Positions 1 to 12,100 of a stretch of 64,000 nucleotides of DNA are shown here, piece after piece (within the stretch, counting starts at the first letter, position 1; the number at the start of each line of letters is the position of its first letter). The stretch comes from Tilletiaria anomala UBC 951 (Eukaryota > Basidiomycota > Exobasidiomycetes > Georgefischeriales > Tilletiariaceae). The position numbers and the translations under genes are program-made. The stretch covers positions 180,362 to 244,361 of the forward strand of contig NW_013547010.1 in NCBI RefSeq assembly GCF_000711695.1. The letters run 5' to 3'. The notes under the pieces are model-generated. The model had not been told where the DNA came from, did not search any database, and saw only the letters and a program-made list of their open reading frames with translations.

Positions 1-1956
1 GTTAGCCTCGTCGAGCAACGGCTGCTTCTGCTTGCTTATGTCCGCACTATTGATGCCCCTTGGGAGATCTGGCAGCCAGCGTCCTTGCAGATGGTCGAGA
101 TGGCACCAAGGATCAATCGTGTCGCTCAGCATTGCGCTTGCACTTGCGCCGAGATTGCGCAATACAAGCACCTCCTCCATTGCGCGCTCGCCTGTGATGC
201 TCGAGCGCAGGCCTGTTGCTGGGGTCGCAGACGAAGGCGATCCGGCCAATGGGGCAGCAGGTGCCGATAGCATCGAGAGAGAGGTGAGCTTTGGATAGAG
301 TGCTCTTATGTCGACTACGTGGCGTTCCTTGTTGGATCCTTTTGGTCCTGACGTTGAGGACGAGAGACCTGCACGGCTGCTACCACTTCTAGACTTGGAC
401 ATCGAAGAAAACTTGCTGGAATGTACTGCGTCTGCAAGCTGTAGGTCTTTCTCGCTCGGCTTGAGCTTGGTATCCTTGCTCCAATGCTTGAAAGGGTTCT
501 TCCTCAGCTCTTCCGCTTCACGCTGTTTCTGTTCTCGCAACTGCCGTGAGGGCGTCACCTTGTTCTTATTAACAGTTCCATCCGACGCCTTTTCTCCATC
601 GCCATCGCATTCGTCTTCGCTTTCTTGATCGTCATCTTGGAAGACGTCGAAAGCTGCTCCACCGCTGGCGCCACCTTTGCGCTTAATCATGCCAGGGTTG
701 ACGGTGATCCGCGTGCCGGCCATTGCAGAAGGCTCAATCCTGTTCTCCTGACGCCGTGACACGCGCGTCCCCGCATCGGTCCAGGGCTCTTCCGCTGTGC
801 GTACGGAAGAGGAAGACAACGAACGTTCGCCTTCCTCTGGGTCCACGTACATTGGAACCCGGGCTCCATTCGCTGTTGTACCGCCATTACGGATTGTCAG
901 GCCACGTCCAAGGCCGGTGCCACGGTTGCTGCTAGCGGTATTCGTGCGTAGCTGCAGTGGAGCAGGACCAGAAGCGCCATTAGGTCTAGACGACGATCGC
1001 GCTTGCAATGCCGCCGGCCAGCCAGGCTGCTCGGCATTTGCGCGCGCCTGCGATGCGGATTCCTGCAACATTTGCTCGTACGTTCTCCGTTGTTGCAAAT
1101 GACCGGAGGAAGATGAGGCAGCGGCCGAAGTGGCACTGTGTGAATTGAGAACGCTGGACTGGAACTGGGCGTAGTGTCGCTTGATGCGGTCAAGCGGCTG
1201 AACTTTGCGTGCTATTCCGAGGCGGTAGATTGCATCTGCTTCGTGCAGGCTGCCAAACACGCCGAGTTAGTTTATACCTGTGTTGTCACAAGGGCTATCA
1301 TACGCAACTTACATTCCCTGGCCCGAATAGACGACAGCCAATCCTTCGTACAGCCCTGCAAGGCCGGTGCCAATCTCGTTTGCAAGACAGAAATGGTAAA
1401 TGTCACGGGGACATTCCACATGTCTAGCATAGAGGATCCACATCTTCAGATAGCGTGGATCGTTCTTGTACTGCTTGTGATCCTTGAAGTGCCTTGTCAC
1501 ACGCTCAAGAAGTGGTACGAGCCCGCTCTCTAGAGATTGCCCAGATGGGTACGATTCGACGACCCAATGCACGTATTTGACCCACATCTCAAGCGGATCA
1601 TCCGCGTCGGCCTCGTTCTCGGCGGAGGAGATGGACCGCTCAAACTCGGCCCGCGTTGCTTCCAACGAAGCCAACCGGTCTTTGAGCTGCATGCTGAAGG
1701 ACTGGGAGAGAGCGTGCGCAGATCGGCCGCCGCGCAGGGAGAGGATATTTTCCTTGTTACGCTCGATAGTGGATAGATCGACGATGGGTGTGGAGGATGT
1801 CTGGTGGATGGGCGTTTTATGCTGCTGGTGCGTTGGTGTAGGCGTTGCCTTCCCCCGAGCGAGGGTGTGAGAAGGAGTGGAGAGGACGTGCTGCGGCGTC
1901 GCGACTGCTGCCGCTCCTGCCTTGGATGGCGTCTTGGTGGATGGTGGGCCCATCAT
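1..1956 (-). CDS. Mad3/Bub1-family spindle checkpoint protein, truncated by the window edge
   Basis: Spindle assembly checkpoint protein that binds Cdc20 and kinetochores. Exon 1 is 1313-1956, the intron 1250-1312 (GTAAGT...GGCAG), and exon 2 runs from 1249 off the left edge in one open frame. A KEN box lies at residues 68-70 inside ERNKENILSLRGGR, the usual N-terminal Cdc20-binding site. The Mad3/Bub1 TPR region follows (DPLEMWVKYVHWV, then ILHEADAIYRLGIARK across the splice junction). Downstream comes a Ser-rich linker and a short conserved-looking piece (LRKNPFKHW). The KEN box argues for Mad3/BubR1 activity. Many basidiomycetes have a single bifunctional gene with a C-terminal kinase, which would lie outside the window, so Mad3 versus Bub1 cannot be decided. 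The start could be either of two adjacent Met codons (1956 or 1953). Confidence 0.9.
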
Positions 1957-2618
1957 CTTGGCAACGAAGATGTGCGATATTGAGATGCTTACCTAGCGAT
2001 GCTATTTCCTCTCGCTAAAAATTGCAAGATCAACGCACGGAAATATGGAGCATGGAGGATCGACGTCTAGTGTAGGACTGCCGAGTGATGCGCCGGGCCA
2101 AGCGGGTGGACTTCGCCAAGCAGAACACAAGGCTCAGTCCAGATCACTGCCGGTGCGAGCAAGTGCGTACGTAGGCCAAGGTAATATTGTACCTCTAGAT
2201 ACGCCCTGGCCATGCAGAAACCAGAAAGTGTCTCCTAAAATATACAACATATAAAACAACCAGGCTTTGATGAAAGTGTGCGCTGTGTGTGTTCTGTGGT
2301 TGTTGTCCTCACTGGAATCTGTTGGCGCGTGAGCTGAGACGCGACGAAGACAAAGGGCATCACGTGATACTAGATGTGTTCGGTGCAACTCACCCCCACG
2401 AGTGTTCCCCTCCCCCAACCCTAGAAGTTGGTATATCCGTGGATGAGTTTACCCTCATACCTCCCTACCTCTACAATATACGCGGTATTGTGCATATCCA
2501 GTTAGGACCGCTCATGAAACCAGCATGCACCGTGGAAAGAGAGAATGGCACGATGCCCGCAGCTTGCGCAAAGTGTAGACCATGAGCTGGCCCTTCGAAC
2601 CTGCCTGCTAGCGCTTCC
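1957..2618. other. intergenic, no gene seen
   Basis: Upstream region of the Mad3/Bub1 gene. Only short ORFs without family resemblance are present on either strand. I see no RNA gene or repeat here. Confidence 0.5.
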
Positions 2619-4139
2619 ATGAACCAATGGAGCGGACGCGGAGCCGGTCGAGCCGGTGGAACCCCTTTCGGCGCTGTCAAGGTGGAAGGCTATGTAGGTA
2701 TTCGCGTGCTGTCTTCTTCGAGCTACCGTTCCCTGTACCCTGTCATTTGATTTTAGAACAAGATAATGCGCTAATACGCACGCTGCCCTTTGCCGGATTC
2801 AGTGTCGACTTTCCCTTCAACGCTAGCGCGGTCGTCCGCGTCTATGTCCACCTGCCGTAGCACCCCGTAGCTGCTGATGGTCAAGCGCCATGGACAGCTC
2901 GGGCAATTGCTTGAGTCTCGCGCAAGAGCACGTCTGCAAAGTCCTGACAACTGTGCTTTCCCAGGTTAAGCCTGGGCACAAGGCATGGAAATGAACAAGA
3001 AGACGGCGGACCGTCATTTTTTGATGAACATCTCGTGAGTCCATCGAAGCCCTTCTATGAAGATGCGAGATCTGGAATTGCGCCGCTTACATGAATGGAC
3101 TGGATATCTATGACGGGCCGCAGCCCGGAAGAGCACACTAATCAATGTACCACGACATCTTATCCCCCTCTCCTCCAACCCTTACATTTCCAATCGACCC
3201 GTGCGTGCCCAAAGAGTTGGGCACCCTACCCCCGCGTGTTCGCGCGAGGCTTCTAGCCGTGCTCGAAGAAGGACAGGAAGAGCCACCAGGCTTTCAGACG
3301 CGCTTGTATAATTTTCAGAGGCGCAGCCTTTCTGCCATGCTGCAGCGCGAGATTCTGCCGCATGATGCAATCGATGCGCGGCTCATCGCCAAGTGCAGTT
3401 CACAACCTCTGGGTGGCTTGATCTATCAAATCAACCCCAGTACGCTGCGCTTCTCGCTCTGCCGGATTCTGATGCGCGCCGAAGGTGGTGCTGCTCCTAT
3501 TGATGGCAGCAACGCGGCCAACGAGTGCAAGGGCGGAACCTTTTCCAAATAAATGGGCTCTGGAAAGACCATCGAGATCATCGCATTGATTCACGCTACA
3601 GATGGTTAGCGGCCCGATATTGACCTCATTCTCGCTGAAGACGAGCCCATCGGCAGTGGTCTGGTTAGAATGCTGGAGAAGCTGGACGACGGTTGCTTGT
3701 TTCCAAATTTATCTCGCCAGCGCCAGCGGGCTGAACGGCGAGCGCGCTGCAAAGGTCCTGCTCCGGTACCGTATGAGATCGACCCAAGGCCTGGAGCAGA
3801 GCAATGCTCCCTCGACAAAGGATGGGCCACCTTCCCGTCAGCTGCAAATGCGAACCATAATGGCCAACGAGAATCGTCTGCATCATTATTATTATTATTG
3901 CTTCATCACCGATGTCATCCGCTTCATTGCTACCCGTTCCATCAAATCGAACGCTGGTACTGCGCGAGTCTGCCTCCGTCGTCTACGCTTCCGATCCGAA
4001 ACACTGACCCACGCAGAGACCAGAAAGCTGCATGCCAAATACAAAAACGCGGTGTCGTCAACGACCCCACTCCCGGCATCAGCGCTACCTATGACTCCTG
4101 CGTGGCCGCGCATTGTTCGCGTTGCATCGCCTGTGACGT
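2619..4139 (+). pseudogene. broken SNF2-family helicase (Irc20/SHPRH/Rad5-like), N-terminal part
   Basis: The best preserved stretch is 3145-3603. It has the family's N-terminal landmarks QTRLYNFQRRSLSAMLQRE and INPSTLRFSLCR, followed by the Walker A helix MGSGKTIEIIALIHATDG. An in-frame TAA (3550-3552) sits immediately before that Walker A motif, where relatives read roughly G-x-L-x-E-E-M-G-x-G-K-T, so the ATPase is cut at its first motif. A second stop follows at once and the frame then breaks up. Weak relics of the same family's N-terminus appear upstream (RTLPFAGFSVDFPFNASAVV at about 2770-2855) separated by stops and frameshifts. No helicase motifs II-VI could be found. I infer a decayed gene; an unusual intron hiding the stop is possible but no splice sites fit. 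Confidence 0.6.
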
Positions 4140-4159
4140 TCTCTAATAGAGGCTCTCAA

Positions 4160-4625
4160 GGCGAGATGGTCTCGAACAGTTTGCAAGGGCATCCGCGAAA
4201 GCGGCCGAAGTTATCAAATGTGTGGATATCACCCATGAACGCATCCATGACAAAGCTGCAACCACACACTCTCTCGCGTCTGTGTCTCCCTTGCCGGTAC
4301 TTACATTGACAGGCCCGTCTTGAAGAGCTGCCCATCGACCGAACTGGCCGAAAGTTCATCTTCAAATGCCGGCAACTCGGACATCTGCTTCCCTGATGCA
4401 GACTCTCAAGAAGATTCGGCCTCGAAGAGCTCGCAAGGCCGCTTCCGAAAGCGGCTGAAGCTGCCAAATGTGTGGACAAGCCAACGAGCGGGCGCCGCTT
4501 CATCGATGTTGTTACCCCCAAGAGATGCGGTCACAAGAAAGCGACTAAAGTTACCGATTCTGTGGGCGAGCAAGCGATTGAGCTCTGTTTCGACGATGTC
4601 GTCCCCCTCGAGAGATGTAGACGCT
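4160..4625 (+). repeat. three degenerate repeat copies of about 90-110 bp
   Basis: Three related segments lie at about 4164-4275, 4418-4532 and 4533-4622. Copies 2 and 3 are adjacent. Shared words include GAAAGCGGC and CAAATGTGTGGA, and copies 2 and 3 both end in CCC(C/A)AGAGATG-like sequence. In one forward frame they read RKRPKLSNVW, RKRLKLPNVW and RKRLKLPILW. A 146-codon ORF (4320-4760) spans copies 2 and 3 but shows no recognisable domain. They may be the worn tail of the SNF2 relic or an independent small repeat. Confidence 0.5.
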
Positions 4626-4760
4626 CGGAATCCATTCAGACAGGTGGATCAGGTGATCTGTCCCATAGCTACAGTGCCATCTTCAGTGTCGTCGGCTTCC
4701 AGCCCTGCAAGCGTTCAATCGATTAACAGCTTTGCCTTCAGCTTTGGCACTCAGACCTAA

Positions 4761-5409
4761 ACGCCACCCATCAGGTGCTCAGAACTCCGGTGATTGTCCG
4801 TTGGCGTGTGCGGCTGGCAAAGTAGCTCTTCATGGGATCTCTACCACTTCCAAAATTCAGCAGCCACGCTTAAACAAAAAAAAAAAAAATTAGCTTCGTG
4901 CCAGCGAGCCTGCATTGAAGCTTCTGGAGCTTACCTCGAAGCGGCAACCGAAGCTTACCTGAGCCGAAACCCGTCGAGTTTTAGGGCAGCCCCTGCTTAG
5001 ACTAAAATGAGGTAATGGTCAAGGTCAACGCCGGTCGCGGCCCCCCAGGTCCCTGAACGCCGTCACATGTGCCGCCTCAACCCTCACAAAAGGCTTTCGC
5101 TAAACAACAATGCTCTCCACCAGCGCACTCGTCTGCAACTTCGCGCTCGGGCTTTGTCGTTTGGAAATAAGAAGACATGAAACAAGATCAATCGTTGCCC
5201 TCTGATCAGCGTGGTTGGTGGCGAGGGGTCTGGCGCTTGGCCCCTTTCTAAGAGTCCAAGCATAAAGGGGAAAGGAAGCGGAAATCACATCGCTTAAGGA
5301 GGCCCCTGAAGGGGGGGGGGGGAGGAAGTACAAAGAGTTTGGCCAAGAAGTCATGTAGCATGTGCTCTAGCAATTTCCAAACCGCCTGAGATATGTCCCT
5401 CAATGCCCT
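4761..5409. other. intergenic with homopolymer runs
   Basis: No gene seen. It contains an A run of 13 (4876-4888) and a G run of 12 (about 5311-5322). The last part is the 3' flank of the Yih1/IMPACT gene. Confidence 0.5.
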
Positions 5410-6725
5410 TTAGACATTAGTGCTTGTTCCATCTGCGACAAAGCCTCCCGCTTCGAGCGCATCCCGCGCGGCGCGGTTGATGTGTTTGAACCGATTTGGC
5501 CCAAGATGAATGCCTCCAAACCATCTTGTCACGACAACGAGCACATTTTCGACATTCTAATGAGCATTCAGTAAAGGTTAGCCAGCGGCTTCACGTACAA
5601 TTATCGAGCAGTGAGAGATCTCACCAGAATCTGCAGAAGATGCGCCAGACGTCCACCTGCTGTAGTCTCGCCGTCGTCATCACAATCCCGCTGCATCACG
5701 CCGTTGGGTCCGCTGCAGGTCCATGCGTGGATCTTTGGATGTGCAGCGCGCGCTATGCGCTTGTCAGAGAGCAGGTGTTCAATGATAAGCGGTACCTGTT
5801 TCAAACAATGGCGTTCCATCAGAAGACAGATTACAATTACATTCGCGAAATTTTCGGCCCGTCCCACCTGTGCAGGATCTGTCAGATGGCAGCAATGCCC
5901 GATGAAAGTGCTCTTGCGATCTGTGATTGGCTCTGCGCTGATGAGCTTCAGCTTCTTCGCAAGCGCTTCCAAGTCTTGATGTGACCGTTGTGAAGTGTCT
6001 GAAGACTCATGCCCGAACTCTGTGACATGCCTGTTGGCTTTTAGTGTCTCTTGTTGCTTTACAAACACTTTCGCCTCTCGCTCCGCATCCATGTGCACGG
6101 TCCGCATTTGCAGCTCCTGTTCTTTCGCGTCGTACCACTCAGACAGGCTCTCCTTGACCCATTCCAAAGCCTCGAAGAGGATCGATTCTCCCTGCTTCCA
6201 TTCTAACCCTGCAGCCCTCCCTTTTTCTACCAGCACTTTCGAGTCATGGAGGAAGCAGCGAAGTACCTTGCCGAACACGATATGGTCTACGGGGTGTCCC
6301 CCGACGAAGCGATTCAAAAGCTGCAATTGTGGAGGATGTTCACTTGCGGGATATCTTTCTGGTAGGGTGACCGCGGTCAAGAGGTCCAGCGGTTCTGACG
6401 TCAAGGAGCTCGCAGACGGCTCGAGCTGCGTCTTGAATGATAGCCTCAATATTGCGCCAGGGGTCCACGAGCGCGCAAGTGCAAGCTGAAGGTCTTTGTT
6501 CGCACTCCCCGATGCACTCGGCGTTGACAGCCTCGAGGCTCCTGTATGGGAGGCTTGAACAGGTGTGACGGAGTGCGATAGAGGCAGCAGAGTGATAGAT
6601 TCCTCGTCGTAGATTGAAGACAGCGCGAGCAGCTCATCGGCAAGCTGTGCGGCCCAGGTCTCGTCACTGGCCGCTTCGAGCGTTCTGCTCAACGTCGTAA
6701 GAGGGGTCGAGTCCGCTTCATCCAT
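5410..6725 (-). CDS. YIH1: Yih1/IMPACT homologue (RWD + ancient IMPACT domain)
   Basis: Regulator of the amino-acid starvation pathway: Yih1/IMPACT competes with the eIF2-alpha kinase Gcn2 for Gcn1 through its RWD domain. Exons are 5868-6725, 5625-5795 and 5410-5556, giving 391 residues. The RWD domain covers about residues 20-190 (ELLALSSIYDEESI, LPERYP). The C-terminal UPF0029/IMPACT domain starts at ITDRKSTFIGH and continues through DDDGETTAGGRLAHLLQIL into VLVVVTRWFGGIHLGPNRF in the last exon. The frame is open upstream to 6842, but Met 6725 (context AACATGG) begins the conserved part. Intron 1 (5796-5867, 72 nt) has no stop in frame, so its retention would insert 24 residues in the IMPACT domain. 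Transcribed divergently from the peroxiredoxin gene. Confidence 0.92.
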
Positions 6726-7558
6726 GTTCGTGCCTCTCTCTTTCACGCTCAATGTGAACACCTTTTGAGGGTGCACTGGGATCATCAAGTCTGGTTCCTT
6801 GCAGCAGCTGCTTATTGAAATACAGGCGTTGGGGACGTGCATGGCGTGTCAAGACGGACAGGTCTACAGCAATCCGGGTGTTGTCAAGACAAGGTGCAGT
6901 GGCCCGGTGCCCAAAACTCCCAAGAAGTCCCGACTTCCGAAAGTGTGTGAAGGGCTGAGGAGGAATGTGCTCTCAACGCTCTTCTCGCAGACTTTGCCGT
7001 CGATGATGGACAGCAGACATTTTTTCTCGTCTTCCATCATTTTCTTCTCTGGACGAGGACTTGCTCACCTTTGCAAATGGCAAAGGTGACCACGGTGAGT
7101 AAAAGCATCGGAAGAAGTCGCACCGAGAGGATGATACCCCAATTCGAAAATAACAATCTGTCAATCCGCGGACGGCCCTTTCGAGGGTCGAATGCACGAC
7201 AAAGACTTGAGAGCTTTCCTGATCCTCGTCGTTCCAATCCCCCCTTGTGCCAAAAGGCCGAGAATCTACCCTGATTCTCAGAAGTGCTCAAAACTTACTG
7301 CGAACTGTGATTGGATGCGTACAGGTTGAAGATATAAGACGTTGTGACTGTTGAAAACGGTGAGTTGGCCCATTGAGAAACAGAAAGCATGATGATCCAA
7401 AATGGTTGTGCCAAACAACATGGCGACTTCGCCGAAAGGCGGTGGGCCTCAGTTATATAATGCGTTATTGTCCTGATCTCTCGAATGCTGAAGCGCGTCG
7501 TAGTATAGAGTCAGCAGACGCTGATCAGGGTCCTTGTCTCCGTCTGCGGTTCAGCATC
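6726..7558. other. divergent promoter region
   Basis: About 830 bp between the divergent Yih1 (-) and peroxiredoxin (+) genes. Only short non-conserved ORFs are seen; it presumably carries both promoters. Confidence 0.45.
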
Positions 7559-8239
7559 ATGTCCGAACATCAACCGCAGCCTGCCGCCGATCACACAACA
7601 TTCCCATTAAACCTGCCTATTCCAAAGAACGATGGAGGCTCGATGCATCTAATGGGGCATCCGTTGCCGGCCCTCACGCCACTGCAGAGCACTGATGGAG
7701 GCGAAGTTGACCTCTTTCTCCTTTCCCTCTCCAAGCCATGCCTCATTTTCATCTATCCTCTCACTGGAGTGCCAGGCAAGAAGGTGTCAGACTCCTGGAA
7801 TGCGATACCCGGTGAGCTGCATTGATTATCACGTACGCTCAACTCATCGTTGACTGTAATGGACTATTTACCAGGCGCCCGCGGGTGTACTTCAAATCTA
7901 TGCTCTGTACGTGATTCCATATCAGCGTTGACCAAGCGCGAACCGGAGCTGTCGATTTTCGGCCTAAGCACACAGTCCACAGCATATCAGACCGAAGCAG
8001 TTCAGCGCTTGAAGCTGCCGTTTTCGCTGCTTTCGGATGAGAAACTTGAGTTCGCTGACAAGCTAGACTTGCCGACGTTTGAATGGGAGGGAAAGCGAGT
8101 CCTCAAGCGAATGGCACTTCTTCTCAGAGGAGGCCAGATCACACGCGTATCTTATCCTGTCTTTCCACCTGACAAGGCGGCAGAGTTGGCTTTGCCGATG
8201 CTTGTTCCTGACGAAGACCTGGCAGACAATTTGTCGTGA
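7559..8239 (+). CDS. peroxiredoxin of the PrxQ/BCP type
   Basis: Thiol peroxidase of the AhpC/TSA family that reduces hydroperoxides. Exons are 7559-7811 and 7875-8239 (intron 63 nt), 205 residues. The thioredoxin-fold start reads CLIFIYPLTGVPGK. The active site crosses the splice junction: IPGARGCTSNLC, with the presumed peroxidatic Cys at about residue 89 and a second Cys five positions later, the spacing of PrxQ-type atypical two-Cys enzymes. The Thr normally placed three residues before the peroxidatic Cys in the classic PxxxTxxC motif is not conserved, as in other IPGARGCT-type proteins. Met 7559 is chosen because upstream in-frame codons look non-conserved. No targeting signal is evident. 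Confidence 0.88.
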
Positions 8240-9139
8240 GATGCGGAGATGGGGTCGGGAGGGAATGAGTGACAATTTGTATTATAGATAACACAAACTT
8301 CGACGGGCCAGGCCCCAGACACGAAGTTCGTGACCGCGACGATGCAGCAAGGAATGAGCAGAGCACCGAGCAGGTCTCCAGACGGAGACCCAGTCCTGCC
8401 CCGGAAGATCAACCCCCGCAAACTCGAATCCAACATACGACGGCCCGTACCGTATCTATTAAAGAACATTAACGAAGCATGCTGCGACCCGATAACGGGG
8501 TGGACCTGAAGTGTATCATCGTAGTCATAGACAGCCTCACCGCCTTTCCGCTGACGGTGTGCGCCAGCTCAGGTTAGACGGGTGTGAAGCGACACGCCTG
8601 TGCGTCGATCAGCCCCATTGGCCGTTGGTTGGCATACCGCGCCGTCGGAGAGAGACAAGAGCGCCACAAAGCACCTAATATAGATGGACTCTATGGGTCC
8701 AGCCGGAGCCTCCGACACTAATCCTATGCTGGTAGTCACTCGACGAGACCACACTGAATCACACCTTTTCAGTAGTTCTCACACGAGAATCAGACCTCCG
8801 CACATCGACACCAGTCTTTACCTCCCGACTCCTCGAGTCTCGAGGCAGCATCGAGCTCAAGGCTAGCCTCGCCCGGCCCATAACCCACGAATTCAACCTA
8901 ATCACGGCCCGTCCCCGACATGATTTGAGCACAGTCGGAAACAACGCAGCCGGTGGATTACTGTGCATTGCCTGCATTCACCGTACGCATGTGATTCGCG
9001 CTGTAGTATTCGTGCTTATTGGAGTGATCAGCCCAAGTCCCAGACGTCCCTCCCGAGCCTTCGACTCGACTCGCAGTCCCCGCAGCGCCAAAGCAACGCG
9101 AATCTAGGCCCTTACGACGGAAGTCGCAGATTCCCGAGT
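8240..9139. other. intergenic, promoter side of COG8
   Basis: About 900 bp with only short ORFs on both strands and no recognisable RNA or repeat. Confidence 0.45.
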
Positions 9140-12100
9140 ATGTCCTCGGCCGAGGAAGCACCAGCATCGTTGCTGGCCTTATTACGAGATCAGGCTCATG
9201 CGTCGAAATCGCCATCGAAGTTCTTGGTGAGGATTCGACGAGGAACTTATTGTGTGTTTCAAGCGTCTGACAGAGCTTGTGCGACCTAGCAGACTCCCAA
9301 AAGCCGGCAGGTAGAAGAGTCCCTTTTCGATGACAGCCCCAGCTTTGGGTATCTTGAGAAGCTCACTTCGCTATCGTTGTCTTCCATCCAAGCACTGCCT
9401 CCCTCGCTTGCACAAGATGCGCAAAGCCTGCATAGCTCTCTCTCATCACTATGTTTGCGGCATGCAAACACTTTCATCAGAGTGCACGATGCGAATTCAT
9501 CGCTCCTTCCGGCGCTTGCTGCTGCTGAGACCGAGCTCGATGCGATGCTCGATCTCCAAATCGATCAACTTGCAGACAAAGTCGAGACCTTCCAGGCCAA
9601 CGCAGAGCATCCTCTTGATCGACGGCGGAGTATCGCAGAGTTAATGAGTATACACGAAGACAGCCTCAGCGGCCTACTCGATGTGCCACACTTGGTGCAA
9701 CTCTGCATCAGCGCTCGTCGCATAGATGAGGCTTTACAGCTTTCAGCGCACCTCACTAACTTCTTCAGCTCTGTGCAGGACAATGCACGTGAATTAGACG
9801 TAGGTCAAGAAGGGTTTGAAGTCATTCGCGAGCTTCTACGCGAGGTCAAGCAGTCCCTCACCGGCCTACAGCAACATCTCATTCAATCATGGTCAGGGCC
9901 AGGGCTCAAACTTCCTTCCGCAAAGCGCGCGTTGTCGCAGCTCAAGTTGCTTGCTGTCATCAGCGATGAGATCGGAGCGTCCGATCGGCAAGAACAGCAC
10001 GCTAAGGGTACTCTCAACCACGCGAAACTACACCTCGCTTTCTTGCGTGCCAGAACAAGCGTCGTCCAAGGCCGGCTCATTGATGCGCTTCACCAACGCA
10101 ACCATGAGGTTGAACACCTCGCGAAGGCTGCCAAAGTCTCCCCTGCCGAATCGGGCGCTCTCGTTAACGCGCTGGCGGACACCCTTCGGAAATATATCAA
10201 CATCTGGCGAGAAGGTGTGCTCGACGTGCTAAGCATGGCAACTGCGCTCTTTGGATCCGAGTCGGTTAAAGGACACCGTAGCGTGTCCGAGGATCTAATC
10301 ATCCATACGCAAGGTCTTACCTCCTCGGCGGCAGATTTTTTCAGTAGTCAACTCGCACAGACACTTTCGAAGCATCTGGGTCTTTGTCTGCAGGTCCGAA
10401 TGCGCTCAGAAACGCGTTTACTCCTCGCCGAACACCTAGCCGATCTGCATAGACAGCTCCGCTACGCTTCCATAGCCTGCTCCCGATTCGGCTTCGACTT
10501 TGCGCCCGTCCTTCGACGAGCGGCATCAACATCTGGTGAGCGGCTAACGACGCTTGAAGGCATTGGCATACAGCTATTCGAGCAGTCCGTTGTAGAGGCG
10601 GAAGAGAGTATCTCCAAAGATATGAGTGCTGGCTTGGACAAAGTCATCGCGGCATGTTCCATCTTGAACATCCTTGCCGCTTCGGGGATGGAAAATGAGC
10701 AGGTGAACCAGGAAGCGCCGCCTTCCTATGTGTCGTGGTATTCCATTCTGGCACGCTATTGCAACGGACTGGCGGACGCACTCACTGCCCTCGCAGCCTT
10801 CGCGCCTCTGACTTCCAAGCGTGCGACGAATCAGATCTTGCAACGCTCGCTCGAGCAGATCAGCTCGAGATGGACTGACGCATTGGACGTCCTGCAAGGG
10901 CAAAATACGCTCTCCAGCGGCCTGTCGCCTCAGATTTCAACAGCGCTTTCATCAGATGAGGAACTCACGATGGAAGAAGTCGCAGTGAGGCACAAGGAAG
11001 CTACAGAGCTCTTGACTGCAAGGCTTGTCTCATGTTGGGCTACAACTATCACTCCATGGGCTCTCAACGCATTGCACAAGGGCATTTACAATTCCTCCCA
11101 CGATATCGCCGGTGTGGGTTCCTCAACATCCGCAGAACACTTGGTGGATTGGGCTCAGACTAAGGAGAAAGCTTGGAGTAGTGCCGAAGAGGAGCGGCAA
11201 AAGCTATTGCAGCAACGTCGTCGAGACAAGGAGGAAGCTGAAGCTGCGGCTGTGGCTGCGATCGAAGATGAACGCCTTGCACAAGAAGCAGCAGAGGTGG
11301 AGGCGCGCAGGCTTGCCGAGGAGCGCGCAGTTCAACTCGGGGCCGAAGCAGCAGCGAAGCGCAAAGCTGAAGCAGATGCAAAGGCAGAGGCGAAACGGAA
11401 AGCAGAGGATGAAGCAGCTGCTGTGGCTGCTGCGGTAGAAAGAGAGCGCAAAGCTGAAGAAGAGGCTGAAGGGAAGCGCAGGAAGGAAGTGCAGGAAGGG
11501 GCGAGGCGTGAAGCTAATGCGGCACCAAAAGCGAGACCAGAGGCTGAAGCTGAGGCCAAAGCAGCAGCAGAAGCCGAAGCGAAGGCGAAGGCAAAAGTGG
11601 AAGCAGAAGCGAAAGCCAAGGGAGAAGCTGAAGCAAAAGCAAAAGCTGAAGCTGAAGCGAAAGCAGCAGCCGAAGTGGCAGAGGTAGGACCCAAAGCAGA
11701 AGCCAAGGTAAATACAAAGGTCAAAGAAGAAGCGGAGGCAAAATCAGACGCAGGAGCAAAGCTTAAAGCTGAGACGAATGTAACGCAGAAGGGAGCGGAA
11801 GAGCTGGCTGCTCGAAGGCAAGCGGAAGAAGAGAAGGCTGCTGCACCTGTAGCTGCCGAAGCGGGTAGATCGCGATCTGAAGACGCAGTAGCAGCAATCG
11901 ACAGACATGCTAAGAATGACGTCAAGGGACAAGATGAAGAACACCAGGTTGATGAGCGTACTCAGCCTCAGGAGGCGCCCAGCACCAGCGCGCCGCCGAG
12001 CGGCACGCAGACGCCAGCTGACGCCACGGAAGGAGAGTATGGAGACGAAGGCGGCGAGCCCGAACCGCCAGTAACTCCAACCAGCCAGAGAAACAAAAAT

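Noticed and set aside
11332-11925. 197-codon reverse ORF opposite COG8
   Set aside because: It is the antisense shadow of the Lys/Ala/Glu repeat; its Ala/Ser/Phe-rich composition follows from the repeat codons.
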